Assembly (NCBI GenBank): GCA_903952805.1
Contig: CAJBHN010000057.1
Coordinates: 1-7,526 of the forward strand
Source: an uncultured Myxococcales bacterium
Lineage (GTDB): Bacteria; Myxococcota; UBA727; VGSZ01
Length of the DNA stretch: 7,526 bases
Direction of reading: 5' to 3'
Shown in pieces: positions 1-7,287 of this stretch. A program made the translations under genes and the position numbers. The notes beneath the pieces are model-generated. The model saw only the letters and a program-made list of their open reading frames with translations. It did not search any database and had not been told where the DNA came from. Position 1 is the first letter of the stretch, and each line of letters starts with the position of its first letter.

Positions 1-3000
1 ATCTACGTGACCACGCCGAGCAAGAGATTGGTCGCTTTAACGCGGCCTTGCTGGAGATCGGGCGCGTACCCCATGACGACATCAAAACGTTCCTTCGGCT
101 GACGACCGAAGCCGTCAGCCGCGCTCTCGAGATCGAACGCGTCAGCGTATGGCGCTGGCACGGCGGCGCCCTGGAATGCGGCGACCTTTTCGAACGCACA
201 CCCGGCACCCATTCACACGGTCTTCAGATATTGCAGCGTGACCAGCCTGAGTACTTCGCCGCCATTCGTACCGAAGACAATGTGCTCGCCAGCGACGCTC
301 ACACCCATCCTGCCACCAGGGGATTTTCGTCGTCCTACCTGGCTCCTCTTGGCATCCGTTCGATGTTGGACGTGCCCTTGCGCTCGTTCGATGGTCTGCG
401 CGGCGTGCTGTGTGTGGAATCGACGTCCCCCCGCATCTGGCGCGACACCGAGGTCCGCTTTGCTACCGAGGTCGCGGGCTTTGTTGTCCAGGCGCTTGAG
501 CGGGTGATGCGGCAGCGCCTGGAGCAACGCAACGCCGCCGTGCTCGCGTCTATCGACGAAGCGGTGGTGGCGTTCGACGAAAATCTCCACGTCACCTTGA
601 TGAATCCGGTCGCCGAGCAGATGTGCGGCTGGACTCGTCTTGACGGCGTTGGTCGCTCGGTTGCCGAGGTCGTGTCGTTGCTGACCGTCGATACGCGCCT
701 TCCCGTGCTTGACGTCGCAGAAGTGCTGCGAGCCGGGACCGCGCGCACGTATGCCAAGCGATTGCTGCTGGTACGCCCCGATGGCGGCGAGACGCTCGTG
801 GCCTTGACGGTGTCGCCGATGCTCGACGACGACATTGGTCGTGGCGTTGTCCTGTCGCTGCGAGACGTGACCGCCGAAGAGGCCGCGCGCCGTGAACTTG
901 ATGAGCGCAATCGCCGGCTCCGGTCCCTGGGCGAGGCGATCCCCGATCTGCTGTTTTCGGTGTCGGCCGATGGGCGCGTCACGATGTTGAAGGACGCGCC
1001 GCACACCAGCGAAGGGTCAGACCTCATCGTCCCTGCCGACGAGATACCGCAGCACACGGTCAGAACATTGTTTGACCCGCAGTTGGCGGCGCGCATCGAG
1101 GACGCCATGGGTCAGGCTTTGTCGACGGGGCACCTGCAGACCCTTGAATACGACCTCGTCATGCCTCATGGGCCGCAGATGTTCGAGGCCCGCCTGGCGC
1201 GCATGAGCGACACAGAAGCCACGGTGATTGTCCGCAACATCACCGCTGAACGCGAGCGAGCTGCCGCTCTGGTCGCGCAAAGGGAACGCTTGCAGGCCCT
1301 GCTGTCCAGCAGCGCTGCGATCATTCATTCGTCGCGCTTGCCAGCGTTTGAAACCGAATACATCAGCGAATCCTTCACCGCGGTGCTCGGCTACGCCAAG
1401 AGCGATGCCTTCATCGATGGATTTTGGCAGTCCTCGCTGCATCCCGACGACAGTGAGCGGGTGCGCGCTGGCCTCTCGACGTTGTTTTCGACCGGCCACG
1501 TCGTCCACGAGTACCGTCGCCGGCACGCCGACGGCAGCTACCGTTGGTTGCGCGATGAAGTTCGCGTCATCCACGACGAGTTTGGCGCTCCGATCCGAGC
1601 CGTCGGCGCCATCATCGACATCACGTCCCTGCGGCGAGATGAAGCGCGGCTCGCGACCATCCTGGCTGTGCAACAGGTTGTCTCGCAGATGTCGTCGGCG
1701 TTCCTCGCCGGCCGCGGTGTCCGCAGCGGAGACATTGTCAGCCGTAGCCTGAGCGAACTGGGTAGCGTGACGACGGCGGCTCGTGTCTTCGTGGCCCGTG
1801 GCCACGGCAAGGCCGTTGAAGAAATCATCGAATGGAGCGTCGACGCGGGTTACGGCCATGGTCCCGAAGCGCTCAAGCGCGCCAACAACGACGTGGCGGA
1901 TTGCATCGACCGGCTCGCTGGCGGCGTGTCGACGATGACGTCGTCGCGGGTGCTGGGGGGCGGTCGGACGTTGATCATGATCCCGATGCTCGTCGACGGC
2001 GAGCTGCGAGGTGTCTTGGGTGTTGACGGTGCCCGTGCCGAGGCATTGACCGATGAGGAACTGCTGGGCCTCATGGCCCTCGTCGCCGATGCCCTCGCCG
2101 CCGGCCTGCAGCGTCTCGACGACGAGCGCGACTTGCGTGAGTTGACTGACCGGCTGCGCCGGCAGGGAGGCCAGCAGCGGGCCCTGCTCGAGATGTCGGG
2201 TGAACTGGCGCGCACGACGACCCGCAGTGAGGTGTATTCGATCATTCAAGCTCGTCTGCCGACCCTGAGCGGCATTGACCATTTGTCGCTGATCAAACCC
2301 ACCGACGACGGTCGATTGCGCGTTCGCGCCTTCGCCGGCACCGGTGTCCCGGCCATCGTCGGATCGTCCTTCACGTCAGACATCACGCTGGCTTCGGCCG
2401 AGGGCACCTCATTTGAGGCTTTGCTGCACAGTGGCGAGCCGGTGACCACGCAGCATCACGCCGTCGACGCCTTCGTCGACTGGCGTGAGTGGGCATCCGT
2501 CGGGTTGACACAAATTGTGTCGGTGCCCCTGGTCCCGGTCGTCGGCGCCTCGGAAATGGCCGGTATGTTGACCCTTGGCACGCGCGCCGTCGGGCGCTGG
2601 GGGACTGAGGATTTTGCCTGGGCGGTGCAGTTCGGTTTGCTGGTGGGCGGTCACCTTTCAACGCTGCGTGCAGGAGATGAATTGCGGCAGCTGAATGAAG
2701 CGCTTGAGGCCCGGGTCGAGGAGCGCACCGCTGAGCTGCGGGCGAGCGAAGAGCGCTTCGAGCTGTTGTTTCAAAGTGCCCCCCAGGCCATGATTATCGT
2801 CGACGCTGCCGGCCGCGTCGTGCAATCAAACCGCGGCGCCCAATCCTTGTTTGGCTACGACGACACCGCCTTCGATGCGCTGGCCCTCGCGGCGCTGGTT
2901 CCCGCGACGGTCCGCGGTCGACACGACGCTTTGCTCCGCGGGTTCCTGGACAGGCCCGACCTCCATGCCCAGGCGATGGCCCCGGGGCGCACCATCTTTG

Positions 3001-3779
3001 GTCGACGCAGCGACGACAGTGAGTTCCCCGCCGAGATCGGGCTGGTGCCGCTGATGGTCCGTGGCGAGCGGCAGGTGCTGGCCGGCATCACCGACATCAC
3101 GGCGCGCGTGGCCGCCCAGGAGGAGATTTCGCAGTCGTTGCGCGAAAAGGAGGTGCTGCTCAAGGAAATCCACCACCGGGTGAAGAACAACCTGCAAATC
3201 ATCTCGAGTCTGTTGATGATGCAGAGCGAGCAAATGCCATCGGATGATGCGCGCCGGATGATGCACGAGAGCGTGTACCGCGTGCGGTCGATGGCGCTGA
3301 TCCACCAGCTCTTTTACGGCAGCGAGTCCCTGGAGAAGATCGACCTCGGCGCCTACGCCAAAGGGCTGTCGTCGTCGCTGGCCGGTGTCCTTGCACCCGC
3401 TGCACGGATCACGGTGCTTGCCGAAAACATCACGGTGCCGGTGGATATCGCCGTGCCCCTCGGACTCATTCTCAACGAGTTGCTGACCAACGCGTTCAAG
3501 TACGGCCTGCCCACCACCGCCGATGCCTTGCTGCAAGCGCATACCGCGGGGCGCAGCGACGTCACCGTTGAAGTGAGCGTCGAGGGGAGCATGCTGCGCG
3601 TCGCGGTGATGGATTCGGGGCCGGGGCTGCCAGACAACGTCGACGTCGCGACCGCGGGGACGTTGGGGCTGCAGTTGGTCCGGTCGTTGACGCGGCAGTT
3701 GCGCGGCCAGCTCACGCTGATGCGGCAACCACAGGCGGGCATCACGCTGACGTTTGCGCTGCCGACGGGCACAGCCTGA
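1..3779 (+). CDS. Multi-sensor histidine kinase (GAF/PAS repeats, HisKA_2-HATPase), 5' partial
   Basis: Predicted cytoplasmic sensor kinase that would autophosphorylate on His and pass phosphate to an unseen response regulator. The frame is open from base 3 with no stop, so the start lies outside the window; the TTG at 48 falls inside the first GAF domain and is not a credible start. Counting residues from the codon at base 3 (1258 visible): GAF about 10-167; PAS about 175-292; a weaker PAS about 300-417; a PAS_3-like domain about 423-545 (HPDD, then a DGSYRW-type motif); GAF about 555-705; GAF about 723-890; coiled coil about 891-915; PAS about 915-1037; HisKA_2 dimerisation domain with HHRVKNNLQ, the phospho-accepting His probably being the second one (residue 1058, bases 3174-3176); HATPase with N-box NELLTNAFKYG, G1 box DSGPGLP and G2 box GTLGLQL. 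The ATP-binding motifs look intact. No transmembrane segment or receiver domain is visible. The domain class is secure; the ligands of the seven sensor modules are unknown. It converges on the rod-like gene with a 7-bp gap. Confidence 0.95.
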   Translation, partial: LRDHAEQEIGRFNAALLEIGRVPHDDIKTFLRLTTEAVSRALEIERVSVWRWHGGALECGDLFERTPGTHSHGLQILQRDQPEYFAAIRTEDNVLASDAHTHPATRGFSSSYLAPLGIRSMLDVPLRSFDGLRGVLCVESTSPRIWRDTEVRFATEVAGFVVQALERVMRQRLEQRNAAVLASIDEAVVAFDENLHVTLMNPVAEQMCGWTRLDGVGRSVAEVVSLLTVDTRLPVLDVAEVLRAGTARTYAKRLLLVRPDGGETLVALTVSPMLDDDIGRGVVLSLRDVTAEEAARRELDERNRRLRSLGEAIPDLLFSVSADGRVTMLKDAPHTSEGSDLIVPADEIPQHTVRTLFDPQLAARIEDAMGQALSTGHLQTLEYDLVMPHGPQMFEARLARMSDTEATVIVRNITAERERAAALVAQRERLQALLSSSAAIIHSSRLPAFETEYISESFTAVLGYAKSDAFIDGFWQSSLHPDDSERVRAGLSTLFSTGHVVHEYRRRHADGSYRWLRDEVRVIHDEFGAPIRAVGAIIDITSLRRDEARLATILAVQQVVSQMSSAFLAGRGVRSGDIVSRSLSELGSVTTAARVFVARGHGKAVEEIIEWSVDAGYGHGPEALKRANNDVADCIDRLAGGVSTMTSSRVLGGGRTLIMIPMLVDGELRGVLGVDGARAEALTDEELLGLMALVADALAAGLQRLDDERDLRELTDRLRRQGGQQRALLEMSGELARTTTRSEVYSIIQARLPTLSGIDHLSLIKPTDDGRLRVRAFAGTGVPAIVGSSFTSDITLASAEGTSFEALLHSGEPVTTQHHAVDAFVDWREWASVGLTQIVSVPLVPVVGASEMAGMLTLGTRAVGRWGTEDFAWAVQFGLLVGGHLSTLRAGDELRQLNEALEARVEERTAELRASEERFELLFQSAPQAMIIVDAAGRVVQSNRGAQSLFGYDDTAFDALALAALVPATVRGRHDALLRGFLDRPDLHAQAMAPGRTIFGRRSDDSEFPAEIGLVPLMVRGERQVLAGITDITARVAAQEEISQSLREKEVLLKEIHHRVKNNLQIISSLLMMQSEQMPSDDARRMMHESVYRVRSMALIHQLFYGSESLEKIDLGAYAKGLSSSLAGVLAPAARITVLAENITVPVDIAVPLGLILNELLTNAFKYGLPTTADALLQAHTAGRSDVTVEVSVEGSMLRVAVMDSGPGLPDNVDVATAGTLGLQLVRSLTRQLRGQLTLMRQPQAGITLTFALPTGTA

Positions 3780-3788
3780 GCTCGGGCT
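3773..3788. terminator. Possible small hairpin between convergent genes
   Basis: A 16-bp near-palindrome, AGCCTGAGCTCGGGCT, covers the whole 7-bp gap between the two convergent genes. It contains the TGA of the plus-strand kinase (3777-3779) and touches the TAG of the minus-strand rod-like gene (3787-3789). In plus-strand RNA it would form a 6-bp stem with one U-G wobble and an AGCU loop; in minus-strand RNA the same position is a C-A mismatch. Neither side carries a run of T, so it does not look like a classical intrinsic terminator. It may be chance, or a weak pause or 3'-end-protecting hairpin. Confidence 0.2.
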
Positions 3789-4149
3789 ATGGCTGCTCGT
3801 CGTCGCCGCGACCTGCCATGCGGATGAGCACACCTTCGGTCTCGTCAGCGTTTTTCAGGCTGGCGAGGTTTGCACGGTACACGGCGACGCCGGCGACCTG
3901 ATCGGCGACTTCCTCGACGAGGTCTGTGCCCGACGACACCGGACCGGAGGCCTCAACGCCTCCCGGTGAGCCTGTTCCGCGGGTGATTCGGACCCGGACG
4001 CCGCCGTTGTTGAGGGCTTCCATGGACGCCTCAAGAGGTACGAAGCCGTCGGTGATGGCGTTGGCGGTGTTGTGGCTGCTGACCTCAAGTACCCGCGACG
4101 CCGCCTGCACGCCGGTGACCGCGGTGCTGAGGGCCGATGCGATCTTCAT
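3787..4149 (-). CDS. Short flagellar rod/hook-like protein (FlgB/FlgC/FlgG family ends only)
   Basis: A 120-residue protein made of the two conserved ends of the axial flagellar proteins. Residues 1-36 follow the rod N-terminal pattern: a short amphipathic helix, VTGVQAASRVLEVSSHNTAN, then TDGF, resembling the family motif of a Gly-Gln-Ala helix followed by S-x-N-x-A-N and T-x-G-F/Y. Residues 76-105 (DLVEEVADQVAGVAVYRANL, then a Lys-Asn-Ala-Asp-Glu tail) match the C-terminal rod signature. In real rod and hook proteins these two helices pair into the D0 coiled coil. Only about 40 residues, rich in Gly, Ser and Pro, lie between them, so the protein is slightly shorter than FlgB/FlgC (about 130-150) and far shorter than FlgG/FlgE. 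The ATG at 4147-4149 is preferred because the family motif begins right there. No signal peptide is seen, as expected for type III-exported rod proteins. It is not next to other flagellar genes here but downstream of a kinase-HDOD gene. It could be an accessory rod-like protein or a repurposed relative. No specific flg symbol is justified. Confidence 0.85.
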   Translation of the reverse strand: MKIASALSTAVTGVQAASRVLEVSSHNTANAITDGFVPLEASMEALNNGGVRVRITRGTGSPGGVEASGPVSSGTDLVEEVADQVAGVAVYRANLASLKNADETEGVLIRMAGRGDDEQP

Positions 4150-4172
4150 GACCAGAGCATGCGCTCTCGGTC
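4150..4172 (-). promoter_or_regulatory. Hairpin abutting the rod-like gene's start codon
   Basis: On the minus-strand mRNA, GACC(G)AGAGC, GCAU, GCUCUGGUC forms a 9-bp stem with one bulged G and a four-base loop. It ends at the base directly before the AUG (4147-4149). The only good Shine-Dalgarno-like sequence, AAGGA (4171-4175), lies at its outer base, 21 nt before the AUG, which is too far for normal initiation unless the hairpin folds. The hairpin could therefore hide the start region or change the effective spacing. The inverted repeat is plainly visible; the regulatory role is inference. Confidence 0.4.
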
Positions 4173-4185
4173 CTTGCCGTGCAAG
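4173..4185 (-). promoter_or_regulatory. Second small hairpin, directly adjacent
   Basis: CUUGC-ACG-GCAAG on the minus-strand mRNA is a perfect 5-bp stem with a 3-base loop. It abuts the start-codon hairpin (4150-4172) with no spacer, so the two could stack coaxially. Its 3' arm contains the first three bases of the AAGGA Shine-Dalgarno-like sequence. A third short inverted repeat, GGCTC-GT-GAGCC (4205-4216), lies further upstream in the same 81-bp gap. No convincing sigma-70 or sigma-54 promoter was found in this gap. Each stem is short enough to occur by chance. Confidence 0.3.
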
Positions 4186-4230
4186 CGCCCACGGTGCTGC
4201 CGATGGCTCGTGAGCCCAGGCGACAACGCT

Positions 4231-7200
4231 TCAGGGCTGGCGGCGGTCCACCATCTGCTGTCGGGTCAACTTGGTTCGCTCCGCCAACTGGTCGGTCAGC
4301 AGCAATCGCCAACGGTGATAGCTGTCTTCGTCGAGTGCGAAGGGGGTGAGGTACACCCGGAACACATTCCCCATCGCCCTTGAACGCGTCGAGGTCGCCC
4401 ACAATTTCAGCCGCGGTTGCAGGCCGAGTTCGATGGAGACCAGGGTTGTTTCGGGAAAACCCATCGGTCCTTGCATGACGATCACGTCGCTGCCGAGGCC
4501 GACGACGTCGAACTCCGCACCCGCGGGCAGCAGCGTCACGGCCGTCATTGGCGGCACCGGGGCGGGCGGCTCGATCACCTCGCCAACGGCTGGCATCCCA
4601 AATGACGACGATGCCGTGCGTGCTCCCACGCCACTGTCGATGGCCGCCATGGCCTCGACACAGCCAGGCAGGGTCTTGACGAGCACCTCCACCTCGGCGG
4701 CGCTGGCGCCGGGCACGGTGCCCTCCAGATCCTTCGCATTGAGGCTGGTGGACTCCATCGCCTTCAGTGCGACTTTGCTCGCGGTGTGGACGGCCTCGAC
4801 AATCTCGGCATTGGGGGGGCGTGACAGGCCACAACCGTGGGGGTGCGATGCGACGCTCGCGATGAGCGATGGCAGCTCCCATTTGCGAGCGACCTCGGCC
4901 CCCAGGTCGGCCGAAAACAGCTCGATCAGCCGCAACCACCACGACCATGGCTGCGTCGGAAGGTCCGTACGCTCCTTGAGGAGCACCTCCAGGCTCAGGG
5001 TGCCAACGACGGCGCCAAGGGACGAAAACAAACCGGACACGAAGCACTCGTCGGCATCGAGCTTTCGGACGTCGGCCAGCGACTTGGCGAGAAATGCCGT
5101 CAGCAGGCTGCGGCGCCACAGGAGTTGTCGCTGGACTGCGAAGGGGCCGTTGCCATGAAAGGTGCGGCCAACACCGAGAGTCAACGACAGGCTCGCAATG
5201 CCCTTGAAGCCCAGGCGGGTAATGGCCAATGGCAGCGAATTGACCTCGGGGCCGCGCTGAAAGAACGCCGAGTTGGCAACGCGCAGGACGGCGGTCGTCA
5301 GCCCAGCGTCGGCAGCGAGGGCGTCGGCGACCGCACGGACGTTGACGGTATCAGCCTGCACCAATCCCCTGACCTTCAACGCTGCCGTCGGCGTCGGCGG
5401 CATCGTAATGGCGCCTCGACGCACGACGTCGATGAGGCAAGCGCCGAGTTCGAGCATGACAGGGTCGGGCGGAGCAGGCGTCTCCATCCCGACCGTTGAA
5501 ATCCCTTCTTTTGCATAGCGATGCACCACCTGAATGAGCTCGAGCAAAACGTCGGGTTCAGTACGATTGGTGTGCTTCGCCTCGTCGAAGATCGCCTTGT
5601 TGAACGTGCTGTGCTCGCGGGTATCTTCGTAGCGAATCGCGAGCGTGGTGCCGCACACGCAATTCGCAAAACCAAGCAAGCCGATTGGTTCATCGTCTTC
5701 GATCGGGTCAAGCATCGGATGCCCGAGAATCGTCGTCCTGGCGATATAGTTTTCAAAACTCGGATAGTGCAGGTCACAACAAGAGCAGGCGCGAGGGAAT
5801 TGCGATCGACACGCCGCCAGAGAACTCCGACCGAAACGCTCGCTGACCGACGGGCCGCTGACGCTTGGGGCCTCGACGATCGTTGCCACCGCAGGCGGTA
5901 CCCTTTTATTCGCGCCGAAGCCCCCGCCGAGCCAAACCCGAAACGTTGTCCCTTCGCCGACGACAGACCGCACCTCGATGCTGCCACCTTGCATTTCCAC
6001 CAAACGGCGGCTGACCGACAAACCCAAGCCGGTGCCGGTGCCGACCTTCGTCGTGTACAAGGGCCTGAATATCTGTTTCAGGACCGCTGCGTCGATGCCG
6101 GTCCCGTTGTCGGTGATCTCGATCCATGGGCAGCTGTCATAGCCGCCTTGCACGGTGATCAGTTCCTTGGGCCCGACTTGTCCAGCGGCCGTCGCGCGGG
6201 TCACCCGCTCCTGACAGGCGTCGTCGGCGTTGACGATCATGTTGATGAGAACCTGCGTGATATCGACGTTACGACGGACCATGACATCCGCCGGTACCTG
6301 CACGGTAATCCGGCTGCGTAGTCGCGATTTCAGGAGTTTTGTTGCGCCAGTGGCGAGGTCGGCGAGGGAAACCTCCTGCTGCTGGGTATCATGTGTTTGG
6401 GGCCGAACCATCGCCTTGGTGTTGTGGATGATGGCTTCGACGCGCTCGATGCCCTCCTGCACTTCGCGCACGACGAGCGGCAGGTCTTTGGTGATTTCGG
6501 CGAAATGGGGGGCAGCGCCTTCAAACAGCGGCGAGAGTTCGTCGATATACTCCCCAATTGCCTGGATATTGCTGCGGACAGACGTGAGCGGGTTGGCGAT
6601 TTCGTGGGCGATGCCGGCAGCGACTTCGCCCAGCAGACTCAGCGCTTCGCTGACCCGCAGGCGTTCGCTCATGGCTCGTTCCGCGGCCTGGCTCTTGAGC
6701 TTTTCCAGCGTGTCGCCCAGCAGCATGGCGAGTCCATCGCAGACTTCCAGATCGCTGCGAGACAGGGGCAGAGCCTGCTTGCCTTCGGCGGTGAGTTGAC
6801 TCCGACCGATATTGACGACGCCAAAGACAACCCCTTGTGGGGTCGCGATGGGTACACACATCGATGAGGCGATGTTCAACTTGGGGGCGATACCGTTGAA
6901 GCGGGTGTTGAAATCATTGCCGTCGATAATGAGGACCGGACGCCCTTCGGCAATGACTCGGGCAGCGACGCCTGCCGCCTGACGGGGAGCCATGGCCTCG
7001 GTGGGAAGACCGAGGTGGGCGGACAGTTCCAGGATGGAGCGAGCCTCACCCGGCACTTCAAGCAACATGATGCTGCCGCGTTGCGCACGAAACAGGCCGC
7101 ACAACTCAAAAATAAGACGGTCGAGAAACGACAGATCTTGCGCGCTCGTCAACAGCGGCGTGATCGAACAGAGCACCGTCCGCAAGGTGCGTCCCGGATC

Positions 7201-7287
7201 TGTGGTGTCGACCGAGACATCGTTGCCATCGCCTTGGCCAACGCGCGGGAAATCGGTGATTTGTCCCGAGCTCACAGGAGTCGTCAT
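4231..7287 (-). CDS. GAF-histidine kinase fused to HDOD domain and PilZ-like C-terminus
   Basis: A 1018-residue predicted soluble signalling protein. Domains in order: GAF sensor about 33-195; short coiled linker to about 212; HisKA with GIAHEIANPL, phospho-accepting His228; HATPase about 335-455 with N-box NMIVNADDA (Asn353), G1 box DNGTGID (393-399), F-box IFRPLYTTK and G2 box GTGTGLGLS, all apparently intact; linker about 456-490; a segment with C493, C501, C503, C504, C543 and C545 that could bind a metal; HDOD about 605-815, starting at the typical Pro-rich MPPTPTAALKV, with GLFSSLG at 752-758 where a catalytic HD-type protein would have His-Asp; a Pro/Ala linker; and a beta-rich domain about 918-1000 whose predicted pattern resembles PilZ but shows no RxxxR or D/NxSxxG c-di-GMP motif. 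No transmembrane segment. The ATG start overlaps the TGA of the upstream receiver gene (ATGA) and only weak Shine-Dalgarno matches precede it, which supports translational coupling. The kinase-HDOD fusion is secure; the PilZ-like call is tentative. Target and ligand are unknown. Confidence 0.93.
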   Translation of the reverse strand: MTTPVSSGQITDFPRVGQGDGNDVSVDTTDPGRTLRTVLCSITPLLTSAQDLSFLDRLIFELCGLFRAQRGSIMLLEVPGEARSILELSAHLGLPTEAMAPRQAAGVAARVIAEGRPVLIIDGNDFNTRFNGIAPKLNIASSMCVPIATPQGVVFGVVNIGRSQLTAEGKQALPLSRSDLEVCDGLAMLLGDTLEKLKSQAAERAMSERLRVSEALSLLGEVAAGIAHEIANPLTSVRSNIQAIGEYIDELSPLFEGAAPHFAEITKDLPLVVREVQEGIERVEAIIHNTKAMVRPQTHDTQQQEVSLADLATGATKLLKSRLRSRITVQVPADVMVRRNVDITQVLINMIVNADDACQERVTRATAAGQVGPKELITVQGGYDSCPWIEITDNGTGIDAAVLKQIFRPLYTTKVGTGTGLGLSVSRRLVEMQGGSIEVRSVVGEGTTFRVWLGGGFGANKRVPPAVATIVEAPSVSGPSVSERFGRSSLAACRSQFPRACSCCDLHYPSFENYIARTTILGHPMLDPIEDDEPIGLLGFANCVCGTTLAIRYEDTREHSTFNKAIFDEAKHTNRTEPDVLLELIQVVHRYAKEGISTVGMETPAPPDPVMLELGACLIDVVRRGAITMPPTPTAALKVRGLVQADTVNVRAVADALAADAGLTTAVLRVANSAFFQRGPEVNSLPLAITRLGFKGIASLSLTLGVGRTFHGNGPFAVQRQLLWRRSLLTAFLAKSLADVRKLDADECFVSGLFSSLGAVVGTLSLEVLLKERTDLPTQPWSWWLRLIELFSADLGAEVARKWELPSLIASVASHPHGCGLSRPPNAEIVEAVHTASKVALKAMESTSLNAKDLEGTVPGASAAEVEVLVKTLPGCVEAMAAIDSGVGARTASSSFGMPAVGEVIEPPAPVPPMTAVTLLPAGAEFDVVGLGSDVIVMQGPMGFPETTLVSIELGLQPRLKLWATSTRSRAMGNVFRVYLTPFALDEDSYHRWRLLLTDQLAERTKLTRQQMVDRRQP
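7284..7287 (-). promoter_or_regulatory. ATGA stop/start overlap (translational coupling)
   Basis: On the minus strand, ATG (7287-7285) of the kinase-HDOD gene shares two bases with TGA (7286-7284) of the receiver gene. The sequence just before it, GGTGGACAGATTCC, has only a loose GGTGG-type Shine-Dalgarno match. Such overlaps are common where ribosomes pass from one gene to the next, so the two products are probably made together. Confidence 0.85.

Noticed and set aside
48..50. TTG as the start of the plus-strand kinase
   Set aside because: The frame is open to base 3 and the upstream residues continue the first GAF helix, so the gene begins outside the window.
213..1004. Minus-strand open frame of 263 codons
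   Set aside because: Antisense shadow of the first GAF and PAS domains, with no family resemblance.
1017..2282. Long minus-strand open frame (421 codons) opposite the plus-strand kinase
   Set aside because: It lies wholly antisense to clear GAF/PAS coding sequence, its translation has no recognisable domain and is rich in Arg, Gln and His, as expected for a GC-rich shadow frame.
2826..3833. Minus-strand open frame of 335 codons across the kinase catalytic core
   Set aside because: It is antisense to intact HisKA_2 and HATPase motifs and runs into the 3' end of the rod-like gene in another frame; its translation is a low-complexity Arg/Gln/His shadow.
4150..4230. Possible promoter for the rod-like gene (TTGCAC with a CATGCT -10-like box, or a GG-GC sigma-54 type)
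   Set aside because: The -10 box matches only three of six positions and no GG/GC pair has the sigma-54 spacing; not strong enough to report.
4681..4991. Direct repeat GAGCACCTCCA at 4681-4691 and 4981-4991, exactly 300 bp apart
   Set aside because: Both copies encode similar Glu-Val-Leu stretches in helices of the same protein; 11 bp is consistent with chance and codon bias, with no wider similarity around them.
4085..5119. Minus-strand open frame of 344 codons in a different frame from the HDOD gene
   Set aside because: It overlaps the HDOD and C-terminal coding region out of frame and its translation is Arg/Gly-rich without motifs.
5521..6321. Plus-strand open frame of 266 codons opposite the kinase-HDOD gene
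   Set aside because: Antisense to the HATPase and cysteine-segment coding sequence; no recognisable domain.
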